DNA of 64,000 bases, taken from NCBI RefSeq assembly GCF_021168555.1, contig NZ_JAJOZS010000003.1, positions 1 through 64,000 on the forward strand. The letters run 5' to 3'. Of the stretch, positions 52,777 through 61,589 are shown piece by piece. The translations under genes were made by a program, and so were the position numbers. The notes under the pieces were generated by a model. That model worked only from the letters and a program-made list of their open reading frames with translations. It ran no database searches and was not told the DNA's origin. The stretch is from Stenotrophomonas sp. MMGLT7 (GTDB taxonomy: Bacteria > Pseudomonadota > Gammaproteobacteria > Xanthomonadales > Xanthomonadaceae). Numbering within the stretch: the stretch's first letter is position 1; each line of letters starts with the position of its first letter.

Positions 52777-54387
52777 TCAATGCCCCACGTCGCCGTGCGC
52801 CAGGTCGCCCGGGCGGATCACCGGCGGCACGGTGAAGGTATGCGCCGGCGCCGGCGACGGCACCGTCCACTCCAGCCCGCGCGCGTATTCCCAGGCGCGC
52901 GCGCCGGCCGGGGCGCCGCTGCGCAGCGAGGCCAGCAGGATGCCGGCCATCAGGAACGGGGTGACGAACATGCCGAACGCGCCGATCGAGCTGACCAGGT
53001 TCCAGTCGGCGAACACCACGTTGTAGTCGGGGATGCGCCGCGGCATGCCGGCCAGGCCGAGGAAATGCTGCGGGAAGAACAGCAGGTTGACGAACACCAT
53101 GGTCCACCAGAAGTGGAACTGCGCCCACTTCTCGCTGTACATGCGCCCGGTCCACTTAGGCCACCAGTAGTACACCGCGGCGATCAGCCCGAACACCGCG
53201 CCGGTGACCAGCACGTAGTGGAAGTGCGCGACCACGAAGTAGGTGTCGTGGTACTGGAAGTCGGCCGGCACGATCGCCAGCATCAGCCCGGAGAAACCGC
53301 CGATGGTGAACAGGATCACGAACGCCACCGCCCACAGCATCGGCGCCTCGAAGGTCAGCGAGCCCTTCCACATGGTGCTGACCCAGTTGAACACCTTCAC
53401 CCCGGTCGGCACCGAGATCAGCATGGTGGCGAACATGAAGTAGATCTCCCCGCCCAGCGGCATGCCCACGGTGAACATGTGGTGGGCCCAGACGATGAAG
53501 CTGAGGAAGGCGATCGCCGCGGTGGCGTAGACCATCGCCTGGTAGCCGAACAGCGGCTTGCGGCTGAAGGTGGGGATGATCTCGCTGACCACGCCGAACG
53601 CCGGCAGGATCATGATGTACACCTCCGGGTGGCCAAAGAACCAGAAGATGTGCTGGTACATCACCGGGTCGCCGCCGCCGGCGGCGTTGAAGAAGCTGGT
53701 GCCGAAGAACTTGTCGGTCAGCAGCATGGTCACCGCGCCGGCCAGCACCGGCATCACCGCGATCAGCAGGAACGCGGTGATCAGCCAGGCCCAGCAGAAG
53801 ATCGGCATCTTCAGCAGGTCGATGCCCGGGGCGCGCATGTTGAGCACGGTGGCGATGATGTTGATCGCGCCCATGATCGAGCTGATGCCGGCGACATGGA
53901 TGGCGAACACGCTGAAGGCCACGTTGTAGCCGCCCTGCAGCGACAGCGGCGGGTACAGCGTCCAGCCCGAGGCCGGCGCGCCGCCGGGCAGGAACAGCGT
54001 CAGCAGCAGCATGGTGAAGGCCACCGGCAGCAGCCAGAACGACCAGTTGTTCATCCGCGGCAGCGCCATGTCCGGGGCGCCGATCTGTAGCGGGATCATC
54101 CAGTTGGCCAGGCCGACGAAGGCCGGCATCACCCCGCCGAAGATCATCACCAGCGCGTGCACGGTGGTCATCTGGTTGAAGAACTCGGGCCTGACGAACT
54201 GCAGTCCCGGCTGCGCCAGCTCGGCACGGATGACCACGCTCATCGCCGCGCCGATCACGAACATCACGAAGGAGAACAGCAGGTACAGCGTGCCGATGTC
54301 CTTGTGGTTGGTGGAGAAGAACCAGCGCGCGAAGAAGCCCTGCGGGTGGCCGTGGTGATCGGAATGGTCGGTGGCGGAGTAGGACAT
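52777..54387 (-). CDS. ctaD: cytochrome c oxidase subunit I
   Basis: Catalytic subunit of the aa3 oxidase, 536 residues and twelve membrane helices. Heme and CuB ligands are in TTVHALVMIFGG, FFGHPEVYIMILP (CuB His plus the cross-linked Tyr), VWAHHMFTVGM and VVAHFHYVLVTG. Reduces O2 to water and pumps protons. 56 bases separate it from ctaC. Confidence 0.98.
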   Translation of the reverse strand: MSYSATDHSDHHGHPQGFFARWFFSTNHKDIGTLYLLFSFVMFVIGAAMSVVIRAELAQPGLQFVRPEFFNQMTTVHALVMIFGGVMPAFVGLANWMIPLQIGAPDMALPRMNNWSFWLLPVAFTMLLLTLFLPGGAPASGWTLYPPLSLQGGYNVAFSVFAIHVAGISSIMGAINIIATVLNMRAPGIDLLKMPIFCWAWLITAFLLIAVMPVLAGAVTMLLTDKFFGTSFFNAAGGGDPVMYQHIFWFFGHPEVYIMILPAFGVVSEIIPTFSRKPLFGYQAMVYATAAIAFLSFIVWAHHMFTVGMPLGGEIYFMFATMLISVPTGVKVFNWVSTMWKGSLTFEAPMLWAVAFVILFTIGGFSGLMLAIVPADFQYHDTYFVVAHFHYVLVTGAVFGLIAAVYYWWPKWTGRMYSEKWAQFHFWWTMVFVNLLFFPQHFLGLAGMPRRIPDYNVVFADWNLVSSIGAFGMFVTPFLMAGILLASLRSGAPAGARAWEYARGLEWTVPSPAPAHTFTVPPVIRPGDLAHGDVGH

Positions 54388-54443
54388 CGCGGGTGGGCCT
54401 CTTCGGATCTTGCGGTCGGGACGCGTGCGGGCGCGGAGCGCCG

Positions 54444-55364
54444 TCAGTCGGCCATGGCGGAGGCGGCATCGGCGCCGGCCGCCTGCGCCGGGTCGGCCGC
54501 GGCCGGCTCCGGTTGCGCCGGCGCCGGCTCGGGTTGCGGCGGCGGTGGCTTGCGCGCCGCCAGCCAGCGGCGGAACTCCTCCTTCGGCACCGCCTCGACC
54601 ACGATCGGCATGAAGCCGTGGTCCTTGCCGCACAGCTCGGCGCACTGGCCGCGATAGACGCCGGGCACCTCGATGTTGGTCCAGGCCTCGTTGACGATGC
54701 CGGGGATGGCGTCCTGCTTCCAGCCCAGCGCCGGCACCCACCACGAGTGGATCACGTCGTCGGCGGTGATGACGAAGCGCACCTTGGTGTCCACCGGCAG
54801 CACCAGGCGGTTGTCCACCTCCAGCAGGTAGTGCGGATCGCTGGCCAGGGTCGGCCGCGTGCCGTCCTGGCGGATGCGGTCGGAGCGGCGGTCCAGGCGG
54901 CTGGTGAAGGCCACGTCCTCGCCCAGGTACTCGTACTTCCACATCCACTGGTAGCCGGTGACCTTGACCGTGAGCTCGGACTGGCGGGTGTCGTACATGG
55001 CGATCAGCTTGGCGGTCGCCGGCCACGCCATCGCCACCAGGATCACCACCGGCACCGCCGTCCACACGATCTCGGCGCGGGTGTTGTGGCTGAACTGCGC
55101 GGCCACCGCGCCCCTGGAGCGACGGAACTTGAAGATCGCATAGGCCATCGCGCCGAACACTATCGCGCCGATCGCCACGCACACCCACAGCGCCACCATG
55201 TGCGCCTCCCAGGCCATGCGCGCGGTGTGGGTCACGCCCTTGCCCATGTTGAGCTGCCACGGCCGGGGATCGGCCGACTGCGCCCACGCCGCCGGCATCC
55301 CCCACGCCAGTGCCGGCAGCATCGCCGCCATCCCGGTCACGCCCCGCCCTGCATGCTGCGTCAT
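54444..55364 (-). CDS. ctaC: cytochrome c oxidase subunit II
   Basis: A 306-residue subunit with signal peptide, two membrane helices and the periplasmic CuA domain. CuA ligands His206 (DVIHSWW), Cys241, Glu243, Cys245, His249 and Met252 (CAELCGKDHGFM) are all present. It receives electrons from cytochrome c. The C-terminal tail is a Pro/Ala/Glu-rich linker (EPAPAQPEPAAADP) without a fused cytochrome domain. Confidence 0.98.
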   Translation of the reverse strand: MTQHAGRGVTGMAAMLPALAWGMPAAWAQSADPRPWQLNMGKGVTHTARMAWEAHMVALWVCVAIGAIVFGAMAYAIFKFRRSRGAVAAQFSHNTRAEIVWTAVPVVILVAMAWPATAKLIAMYDTRQSELTVKVTGYQWMWKYEYLGEDVAFTSRLDRRSDRIRQDGTRPTLASDPHYLLEVDNRLVLPVDTKVRFVITADDVIHSWWVPALGWKQDAIPGIVNEAWTNIEVPGVYRGQCAELCGKDHGFMPIVVEAVPKEEFRRWLAARKPPPPQPEPAPAQPEPAAADPAQAAGADAASAMAD

Positions 55365-55367
55365 TGC

Positions 55368-55856
55368 CTAGACCCCTCGGTGTCGTCGGTCGCGGCCGTC
55401 GGCGGCCGCCAGCAAGCTTCTCAACGTATCCAGCAACTGGCGGCGTTCGCCCGGCCCGAGGAAGCTTCCCACCTCGACCTGGCGGCCACTGCAGCCCAGC
55501 AGCACCCGGCCCTCGCGCTCCTGCAGCCGCACCCAGTACGGATGCGCGCTGAACGCGGGGGGACGGGCGCCGTCGCGCACCACCTCGACGCGGTCCGGCC
55601 GTACCCGGATCTCCTCGCCGTGTTCGCCTTCGTACCACAGCCAGCGCAGCGCCGATGCCACCAGCACGCTGTACAGCAGCGCGAACACCGGTGCGAACAC
55701 GTTGCCGGCGCTCCAGCCGAGCATGGCCACCAGCCACATCGTCCCGGCCAGCGCCAGGAACAGCCAGGCGAACTGCCGCGCCTGCAGCGCGCGCCGTGGA
55801 CGCAGCCGCAACTGCGCGCCCGTTCCCTGCGGCGAATACGCAAGCACTTCGATCAT
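55368..55856 (-). CDS. DUF2244-domain membrane protein
   Basis: A 162-residue protein with two membrane helices (FAWLFLALAGTMWLVAML and VFAPVFALLYSVLVA) followed by a soluble beta-rich domain (EEIRVRPDRVEVVRDG, WVRLQEREGRVLLGC). DUF2244 genes commonly lie next to oxidase subunit II genes. Only three bases separate it from ctaC, so it heads the operon. ATG 55856 (MIEVLAYSPQG) is chosen; an upstream extension appears non-conserved. Function unknown. Confidence 0.85.
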   Translation of the reverse strand: MIEVLAYSPQGTGAQLRLRPRRALQARQFAWLFLALAGTMWLVAMLGWSAGNVFAPVFALLYSVLVASALRWLWYEGEHGEEIRVRPDRVEVVRDGARPPAFSAHPYWVRLQEREGRVLLGCSGRQVEVGSFLGPGERRQLLDTLRSLLAAADGRDRRHRGV

Positions 55857-55926
55857 CCCGGCATCCGCACTGGCGACCTGAGCCTTTGCACGGATGGTAT
55901 GCCCGCCGCCAGGATGCGGCAAGCAA

Positions 55927-55938
55927 CTGATTAATCAG
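55927..55938. promoter_or_regulatory. AT-rich palindrome upstream of oxidase operon
   Basis: CTGATTAATCAG is a perfect 12-base palindrome, 71 bases before the first gene of the oxidase block, next to AAAATCC in GC-rich DNA. It could be the operator for a redox or copper regulator. It is not a standard FNR box (no four-base spacer). Confidence 0.4.
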
Positions 55939-56048
55939 GATTTTTGTTGCAGTGCACCCAAGCATCGCGCAAGCGCGGCGATGCGCCGGCGGGATCACAC
56001 GACGGCGCCGCGCGCGCACCGGCGCCGGTCCCTGCGGGCCGCACAAAC

Positions 56049-56076
56049 GACAGGCCCCGCCGGAGCGGGGCCTGTC
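56049..56076 (-). terminator. intrinsic-type terminator of fadL
   Basis: A perfect 12-base stem (GACAGGCCCCGC with GCGGGGCCTGTC) and tetraloop, 22 bases past the fadL stop. On the minus strand it is followed by CGTTTGT, a short U-rich tail. Confidence 0.8.
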
Positions 56077-56098
56077 GCAAGCGGTTGGCCGGACTGCC

Positions 56099-57457
56099 TC
56101 AGAACTTGTAGTTCACCGAGGCCGCCAGCACGTCGCCGACCACGTCGTAGCTGCCGGCCAGCGTGCTGCCGTAGGCCGAGGTCAGGTCGATGGTCGGATC
56201 GCTGGTGAACAGGTGGGTGTAGCCGAAGTTGTACTCGGCCCGTTCCGACGGCGTCCAGCTCATGCCCAGCGACACCCACTTGCGGCTGGCGTCGGGCACG
56301 CGCACGTCGCGATGCGCGGAGGTGGTCGGGGTCTGGTCGTAGGCCAGGCCGCCGCGCAGGGTGACCGTGTCGCTCAGGCGGTAGTCGGCGCCGATCGAGG
56401 CGAACGTGGTGTCGCGGTAGTGGAACTCCAGCGGCAGCTGCTGCCCCGAATCCAGGTCCACCAGCACGCGGTCGAACTTGCTCCACGCGGTGCGGGTGAC
56501 GTCGGCCATGATCGACCACTGGTCGTTGATGCGGTGGGTGAAGCTGGCCGAGGCCGAGGCCGGCAGGGTGATCGTGGCGCGGCCCTTGGAATCGACGAAC
56601 AGGCCCTGCGTGCGCAGTACCGCCAGCGCCTGGGTGCCGGCGGTGCCGTCGGCGGTGAAGCGCGCGGTGCCGTCGCTGATCTTGTGCTCGACTTCCGAGC
56701 GGTAGGTGAAGCCGATGTGGGTGTTCTCGTCGATGCTGAACAGGCTGCCCAGGGTGAAGCCCACCTCGGTGTTGTTGCCCTTGATGCGGTTGTAGCCGTC
56801 GGCGCCGCCCGGGACGAAGCCCGGCACCACGCCGTACAGGGCCGCGCCCAGGTCCATGGCGCTGGTCAGGTCCACGTCCAGGCGCTCGGCGAACACGCTG
56901 GCGCCGAACGACACGTAGGGATTGACGTCGTAGGAGAACGCCAGGCCGACATCGACCGCCTGCAGCTCGGTCTTGACGCCGTGGTAGCGGCCGACCCAGT
57001 CGCGGTCGTACTCGGTCTTGAAGCCGAACGGCACGCTCAGCGAAGCGCCCAGGTGCATGTTGTCGTTCTCGCCGAACGGCAGGTGGAAATAGGCCGCCGG
57101 GACCGGCGCGATCATGCCGGCGTCGCCGCCGTTGCCGCCGGAAATGGCCGTCCCGGTACCGGGGCCGGTCGGGCCGACGTGGTTGCCGCCCTCGCCGCGG
57201 TACTTGGCCGAGAAGCTGATCGCGCTGACATCCACCTGGAACTGGCGGCCGTCGAGCTGGCGCATGCCGGCCGGGTTGTTGACGATGATCGCGGCGTCGT
57301 CCGGCGCACTGGCCGCACCGGCGAAGGCGCGGCCCAGGCCCTTGGCACTGTTTTCCTTGAGCTGGAAGGCCGCACCGTGGGCCTGGCCGAAGGCCAGCAC
57401 TGCGGCGATGCCGGTTGCGACCGCGGTGATGCGGACGAGATGGGGTGAGTTGTGCAT
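56099..57457 (-). CDS. fadL: FadL-family outer-membrane transporter
   Basis: A 452-residue outer-membrane barrel for long-chain fatty acids or other hydrophobic compounds. Signal peptide (MHNSPHLVRITAVATGIAAV, cleavage AHGAAF) then the family N-terminal hatch FQLKENSAKGLGRAFAG and IIVNNPAGMRQLDG with the NPA motif. The C-terminus ends in ASVNYKF, the aromatic signature of barrel assembly. GGAGAG lies eight bases before the ATG. Ligand not known; fatty acids are the default. Confidence 0.93.
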   Translation of the reverse strand: MHNSPHLVRITAVATGIAAVLAFGQAHGAAFQLKENSAKGLGRAFAGAASAPDDAAIIVNNPAGMRQLDGRQFQVDVSAISFSAKYRGEGGNHVGPTGPGTGTAISGGNGGDAGMIAPVPAAYFHLPFGENDNMHLGASLSVPFGFKTEYDRDWVGRYHGVKTELQAVDVGLAFSYDVNPYVSFGASVFAERLDVDLTSAMDLGAALYGVVPGFVPGGADGYNRIKGNNTEVGFTLGSLFSIDENTHIGFTYRSEVEHKISDGTARFTADGTAGTQALAVLRTQGLFVDSKGRATITLPASASASFTHRINDQWSIMADVTRTAWSKFDRVLVDLDSGQQLPLEFHYRDTTFASIGADYRLSDTVTLRGGLAYDQTPTTSAHRDVRVPDASRKWVSLGMSWTPSERAEYNFGYTHLFTSDPTIDLTSAYGSTLAGSYDVVGDVLAASVNYKF

Positions 57458-57571
57458 GTGTATTGCTCTCCGGTAAGCGTTGAGTGCCTGTGGCGCGTCT
57501 GCACGCCCGCGGACCTTGGCAGGCCCACGGACATGCGCCGGAGTCCCCTCCCGACATACGACGCCGTACGC

Positions 57572-57599
57572 AGTATATCGGGAGGGGTTAACCGAACAA
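57572..57599 (-). promoter_or_regulatory. promoter for fadL
   Basis: On the minus strand TTGTTC (57594-57599), 16 bases, TATACT (57572-57577). Start of transcription would be near 57565, about 108 bases before the ATG. The region is flanked by AT-rich sequence (GGTTAACC) in GC-rich DNA. Confidence 0.6.
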
Positions 57600-57688
57600 T
57601 AACGACCTTGGTCGAGTACGCCCGCCAGGATTGGGCGGGCATTCAGGCGTGTGAATTCTATTCACCCCATTTGCGGCAAGCTACCCCG

Positions 57689-58381
57689 ATGTTCGTCTCC
57701 ATTCCCTCGCGCAAGCGCACCCCGCCGCGGTGGGCGACCCCGCTCATCTTCGCGGCGATGTGGCTGGCGTTCCTGTGGTCGATCAGCCAGCCGGGCGAGG
57801 CACGCAACAGCCTTTGGCTGGACTGGGGCGCCCTGTCCAGCGGCGTCGGCCATCCGCAGGACTGGATGGCGGCGCTGCGCGACGGCAGCGTATGGCGGCT
57901 GGTCACCGCGCTGTTCCTGCACGCCGACTGGTCGCACCTGCTCGGCAACCTGGTGTTCCTGCTGATCTTCGGCCTGCCGGCCGAGCGCGTGCTCGGCCCG
58001 TGGCGCTTCCTGTTGCTGTTCCTGCTCGGCGGGGCCATCTCCAACCTCGCCGCGATCGTGGCGATCGGCACCCCGGACCGGGTGATCATCGGCGCCAGCG
58101 GCGCGGTGTCGGCACTGATCGGCGCCTACCTGGCGCTGTTCCCGGGGGCGCGGCTGGGGGTGGTGCTGCCGCTGGGGCTGTTCCTGGAATTCGTGCGCGC
58201 GCCGGCGTCGCTGCTGATCGGCATCTGGGCGCTGCTGCAGGTGGTGTTCGCCTACATCGGCCCGGCATTCGGCATGGTCGCCTGGTCGGCGCATATCGCC
58301 GGCTTCCTGTTCGGCGTGGCGTACGGGCTGTACGTGCACGCCGAGATCGCGCGCAAGCTGCGCCGCCAGCAGGGCTACTGA
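57689..58381 (+). CDS. rhomboid-family intramembrane protease
   Basis: A 230-residue membrane protein with six to seven helices. The catalytic dyad is Ser137 (GASGAVSAL) and His202 (WSAHIAGFLFG), and the oxyanion-hole residues His83 and Asn87 (WSHLLGNLVF) are present, so it is likely active. Rhomboids cut membrane helices of target proteins; the substrate here is unknown. ATG 57689 is the only start consistent with the basic N-terminus. It lies in front of the DUF1820 gene, 47 bases apart. Confidence 0.92.
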   Translation: MFVSIPSRKRTPPRWATPLIFAAMWLAFLWSISQPGEARNSLWLDWGALSSGVGHPQDWMAALRDGSVWRLVTALFLHADWSHLLGNLVFLLIFGLPAERVLGPWRFLLLFLLGGAISNLAAIVAIGTPDRVIIGASGAVSALIGAYLALFPGARLGVVLPLGLFLEFVRAPASLLIGIWALLQVVFAYIGPAFGMVAWSAHIAGFLFGVAYGLYVHAEIARKLRRQQGY

Positions 58382-58416
58382 TTGTCGCGGCCCGCGTGCC
58401 CGGACCGCCGCGCCCC

Positions 58417-58422
58417 TATAAT
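58417..58422 (+). promoter_or_regulatory. TATAAT close to start codon
   Basis: A perfect TATAAT ends six bases before the ATG of the DUF1820 gene, which would place the transcription start at or next to the initiator codon, i.e. a leaderless message. No good -35 hexamer is seen at the matching distance. Confidence 0.5.
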
Positions 58423-58428
58423 CGCGCC

Positions 58429-58749
58429 ATGGAAAAACCGCTCTACAAGGTCACGTTCCTCAACCACGGCAAGGTCTACGAGCTGTACGCCCGGCGCGTC
58501 GGCAGCAGCCACCTGTGGGGCTTCAACGAGGTCGGCGACTTCGTCTTCGACGTGCACGACGGCATGGTGGTCGATCCCACCGAGGAGCGCCTGCGCGACG
58601 AATTCGGCAACACCAAGACCCTGCACCTGCCGATGCAGAGCATCGTGCGCATCGAGGAAGTGGACAAGAAGGGCCAGTCCGCGATCCGCGATGCCGCCAC
58701 CGGCGAGAAGGTCGTCACGCCCTTCCCCCTTCCTTCGCGGCCACGTTGA
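58429..58749 (+). CDS. DUF1820 family protein
   Basis: A 106-residue cytoplasmic protein, MEKPLYKVTFLNHGKVYELY, with the family signature VGDFVFDVHDGMVVDP and IVRIEEVDKKG. Small, conserved in gamma-proteobacteria, function unknown. No Shine-Dalgarno is present; the TATAAT directly upstream suggests a leaderless transcript. It is followed seven bases later by the hydroxyacid dehydrogenase gene. Confidence 0.93.
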   Translation: MEKPLYKVTFLNHGKVYELYARRVGSSHLWGFNEVGDFVFDVHDGMVVDPTEERLRDEFGNTKTLHLPMQSIVRIEEVDKKGQSAIRDAATGEKVVTPFPLPSRPR

Positions 58750-58755
58750 GACCCC

Positions 58756-59742
58756 ATGCGAATCATCATTCCAGACGACTACCAGGACGCGGTGCGCCAC
58801 CTGCCCTGCTTCTCGCGGCTGCACGGGCACGACGTCCGCGTGCTGACCCACCACGCCGAAGGCGATGCACTGGCGCGGGATCTGCAGGACGCCGAGGCGC
58901 TGGTGCTGATCCGCGAGCGCACCCGCATCGACGCCGCGCTGCTGCAGCGCCTGCCCCACCTGCGCCTGATCAGCCAGACCGGCAAGGTCTCCGGCCATCT
59001 CGACCTGGCCGCCTGCAGCGGGCACGGCATCGCCGTGGCCGAGGGCAGCGGCTCGCCGCAGGCGCCGGCCGAACTGACCTGGGCGCTGGTGATGGCGGCA
59101 CGCCGCCGGCTGCCCGCCTACCTGCAGTCGCTGCACCAGGGCCGCTGGCAGGACGTCGGCGACGCCCGCCTCGGGCACTGCCTGCACGGGCAGACGCTGG
59201 GCATCTGGAGCTACGGCAAGATCGGCCGCATGATCGCCGGCTACGGCCGCGCCTTCGGCATGCGGGTGCTGGTGTGGGGCGGCGAGGCGTCCTGCGCGCA
59301 GGCGCGCGCCGATGGCTACGACGTCGCCGCCAGCCGCGCCGAACTGTTCGAGCGCAGCGACGTGCTCAGCCTGCACCGTCGGCTCGCCGCCACGACCCGG
59401 CACGACATCGGCGTGCAGGACCTGGCGCGGATGAAGCCCGATGCCCTGCTGGTCAACACCAGCCGCGCCGAGCTGATCGCGCCGGGTGCCCTGCTGGCCG
59501 CGCTCGACGCCGGCCGCCCGGGCATGGCGGCGGTCGACGTGTTCGAAAGCGAGCCGCTCGTCGATGCCGACGCCCCGCTGCTGCGCCATCCCGCGGTGCT
59601 GGCGACGCCGCACCTGGGCTATGTCGAGCAGGACAGCTACGAGCTGTACTTCTCCACCGCCTTCGACAACGTGCTGGCGTTCGCCGAAGGCCGGCCGTGC
59701 AACCTGGCCAATCCGGAAGTGCTGGGGCAGCGGTCTTCGTAG
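58756..59742 (+). CDS. D-2-hydroxyacid dehydrogenase family protein
   Basis: NAD(P)-dependent dehydrogenase of 328 residues, reducing a 2-oxo acid or oxidising a D-2-hydroxy acid. The Rossmann motif is GIWSYGKIG at 149-157, and the catalytic trio Arg237 (NTSRAEL), Glu266 (FESEPL) and His286 (TPHLGY) is intact. Substrate not predicted; the family includes glyoxylate, lactate and phosphoglycerate enzymes. Six bases separate it from the DUF1820 gene, so the two are co-transcribed. Confidence 0.93.
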   Translation: MRIIIPDDYQDAVRHLPCFSRLHGHDVRVLTHHAEGDALARDLQDAEALVLIRERTRIDAALLQRLPHLRLISQTGKVSGHLDLAACSGHGIAVAEGSGSPQAPAELTWALVMAARRRLPAYLQSLHQGRWQDVGDARLGHCLHGQTLGIWSYGKIGRMIAGYGRAFGMRVLVWGGEASCAQARADGYDVAASRAELFERSDVLSLHRRLAATTRHDIGVQDLARMKPDALLVNTSRAELIAPGALLAALDAGRPGMAAVDVFESEPLVDADAPLLRHPAVLATPHLGYVEQDSYELYFSTAFDNVLAFAEGRPCNLANPEVLGQRSS

Positions 59743-59865
59743 CAGGCGCAGCTGCTGCGCGCCTGGTCTGTCGGCCTTGGCCGGATGCCTGGCCTCCCAG
59801 CGCGCCCGCCACTTCCCGTCTCCCGCCAATCCTGCTTGTCAGGCCGGCGCCTTGGGGCAGATGGG

Positions 59866-60041
59866 ATTATGGAACCACGGCAAAGGCGCCCTCACCCGGC
59901 GCTGCGCGCCACCTTCCCCCGAAAAGGGGACCATGGTCCCGCACGCGGGAGAAGCGACTCGCCGCAACCTGCCGATTCCCTTCCTTGCTCGCCTCGCTTC
60001 TCCCGCGTGCGGGAGAAGGTGCCCGAAGGGCGGATGAGGGC
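59866..60041. repeat. inverted repeat (GGTGCCCGAAGGGCGG type)
   Basis: Outer arms CGCCCTCACCCGGCGCTGCG and CGGATGAGGGCG with inner pairs CTTCTCCCGCGTGCGGGAGA and its complement. It fills the centre of the 380-base gap between the dehydrogenase and ctpA, which contains no gene. Related to the element at 40.8 kb. Confidence 0.75.
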
Positions 60042-60122
60042 GTTTCCCCACCTCCCATCCTTTCGCAAACAGCAAAAGAGGAAGCAACGGGGGTACCGAA
60101 AGCCAGGATCAATACTGCGTCC

Positions 60123-61466
60123 CTACTGCTTCGGCCTCGGCGTAGCCGCCCTGGCCTTCTCCGCCGCCGCGGTCGTGCCGGGACGCTTGAGCTCGGCCAG
60201 CGCCGCACTGATCGGGCCATCGCCCGGCAGCACGTCGCCGGCGGAATACCCTTCCGCATTCTCGTCGTCGCCATGCAGGTGGCCCGGCAGCGTGGCCTCG
60301 CTGTAGTCGGCGATGCTGGCGGGGACGTCGCCGTCCTCCTCGTCGGGCTTGAGCACGACCTCGGGCACGATGCCGCTGGCCTGGATCGACTTGCCGCTGG
60401 GGGTGAAGTAGCGCGCGGTGGTCAGCTTGACCGAGTCGCCGTTGTCCAGCGGCAGCACGGTCTGCACCGAGCCCTTGCCGAAGGTGCGGCTGCCGACGAT
60501 GCGGGCGCGGCCGTTGTCGCGCAGTGCGCCGGCCAGCACCTCCGAGGCGCTGGCCGAGCCGGCGTCGACCAGCACCACCACCGGCGCGCCGGCGAGCAGG
60601 TCGCCCGGGGTGGCGTCGAACTCGGCGTCGCTGATCGCGATGCGGCCGCGGGTGCTGACGATGACGCCCTTGTCGAGCAGGTCGTCGGCCACCTGCACGG
60701 CCGCGGTCAGCAGCCCGCCGGGATTGCTGCGCAGGTCCAGCACCAGCCCGCGCAGCGTGCCGCCGGCCTGCGCCTGCAGCTTCTTCACGTTGCCCTGGAA
60801 ATCGGTGCCGGTATCGGCCTGGAAAGTGCTGATGCGCACGTAGCCGTAGCCGGGCTCGAGCATGCGGCTGCGCACGCTGGCCACGCGGATGGTCTCGCGG
60901 GTCAGGGTGACGTCGAACGGCTTGTCGGTCTTTTCGCGGCTGATGGTCAGCACCACCTTGCTGCCCGGCGCGCCGCGCAGCGGCTCCATCGCCTGCACCG
61001 CGCTGATCGGCTTGCCGTCGATGGCGATGATGACGTCGCCGGCACGGATGCCGGCGCGCGCGGCCGGGGTGTCGTCGATCGGCGACACCACCTTGAGCGT
61101 GTTGTCCTGCTGCTGCAGCAGTTCCACGCCGATGCCGTCGTAGGCACCGCTGGCCTGCTCGTCGAAGGCCTGCGCGTCCTCCTTGTCGAAGTAGGTGCTG
61201 TGCGGGTCCAGGTCCAGCAGCAGGCCGCGGATGGCCGACTGCATCAGCTTCCTGTCGTCCACCGGATCGACGTAGGCCTGCTTGACCGCGTTGTAGACGG
61301 CGACGTAGCGGCGGATCTCCTCCAGCGGCACCTTGGACGAGGCCGCCTCGCTGGAATCGGGATCGTCGCTGGCCGCGGCCTGGTCGACAGCGGCTTGCGA
61401 TTGCGACCAGCCGGGCAGCGGCGCGAAGGCGAGCAGCAGGAAGGCGGCGGACAGGGCTACACGCAT
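60123..61466 (-). CDS. ctpA: carboxy-terminal processing protease
   Basis: S41-family periplasmic protease of 447 residues. Signal peptide (MRVALSAAFLLLAFAPLPGW, cleavage SQS), a PDZ domain at about 105-190 (GIGVELLQQQ, RAGIRAGDVIIAIDG), and the Ser/Lys catalytic dyad in GSASASEVL (Ser306 or Ser308) and TFGKGSVQT (Lys331). It removes C-terminal tails of cell-envelope proteins. It follows envC on the same strand, a pairing common in proteobacteria. ATG 61466 is chosen over an upstream extension; the C-terminus (about 385-447) is low complexity. Confidence 0.95.
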   Translation of the reverse strand: MRVALSAAFLLLAFAPLPGWSQSQAAVDQAAASDDPDSSEAASSKVPLEEIRRYVAVYNAVKQAYVDPVDDRKLMQSAIRGLLLDLDPHSTYFDKEDAQAFDEQASGAYDGIGVELLQQQDNTLKVVSPIDDTPAARAGIRAGDVIIAIDGKPISAVQAMEPLRGAPGSKVVLTISREKTDKPFDVTLTRETIRVASVRSRMLEPGYGYVRISTFQADTGTDFQGNVKKLQAQAGGTLRGLVLDLRSNPGGLLTAAVQVADDLLDKGVIVSTRGRIAISDAEFDATPGDLLAGAPVVVLVDAGSASASEVLAGALRDNGRARIVGSRTFGKGSVQTVLPLDNGDSVKLTTARYFTPSGKSIQASGIVPEVVLKPDEEDGDVPASIADYSEATLPGHLHGDDENAEGYSAGDVLPGDGPISAALAELKRPGTTAAAEKARAATPRPKQ

Positions 61467-61589
61467 GGGGTGCTCCGGTGGGGAAAAAGTCCGCACCTGC
61501 CGGCGCGGCCTGGCGATTATGCGCGAAGCGCCGCTAAATCCGCGTTGAACCGTGCGCGCGGCACGCCGCCGGCGCTGGCGGCGGCGGCC

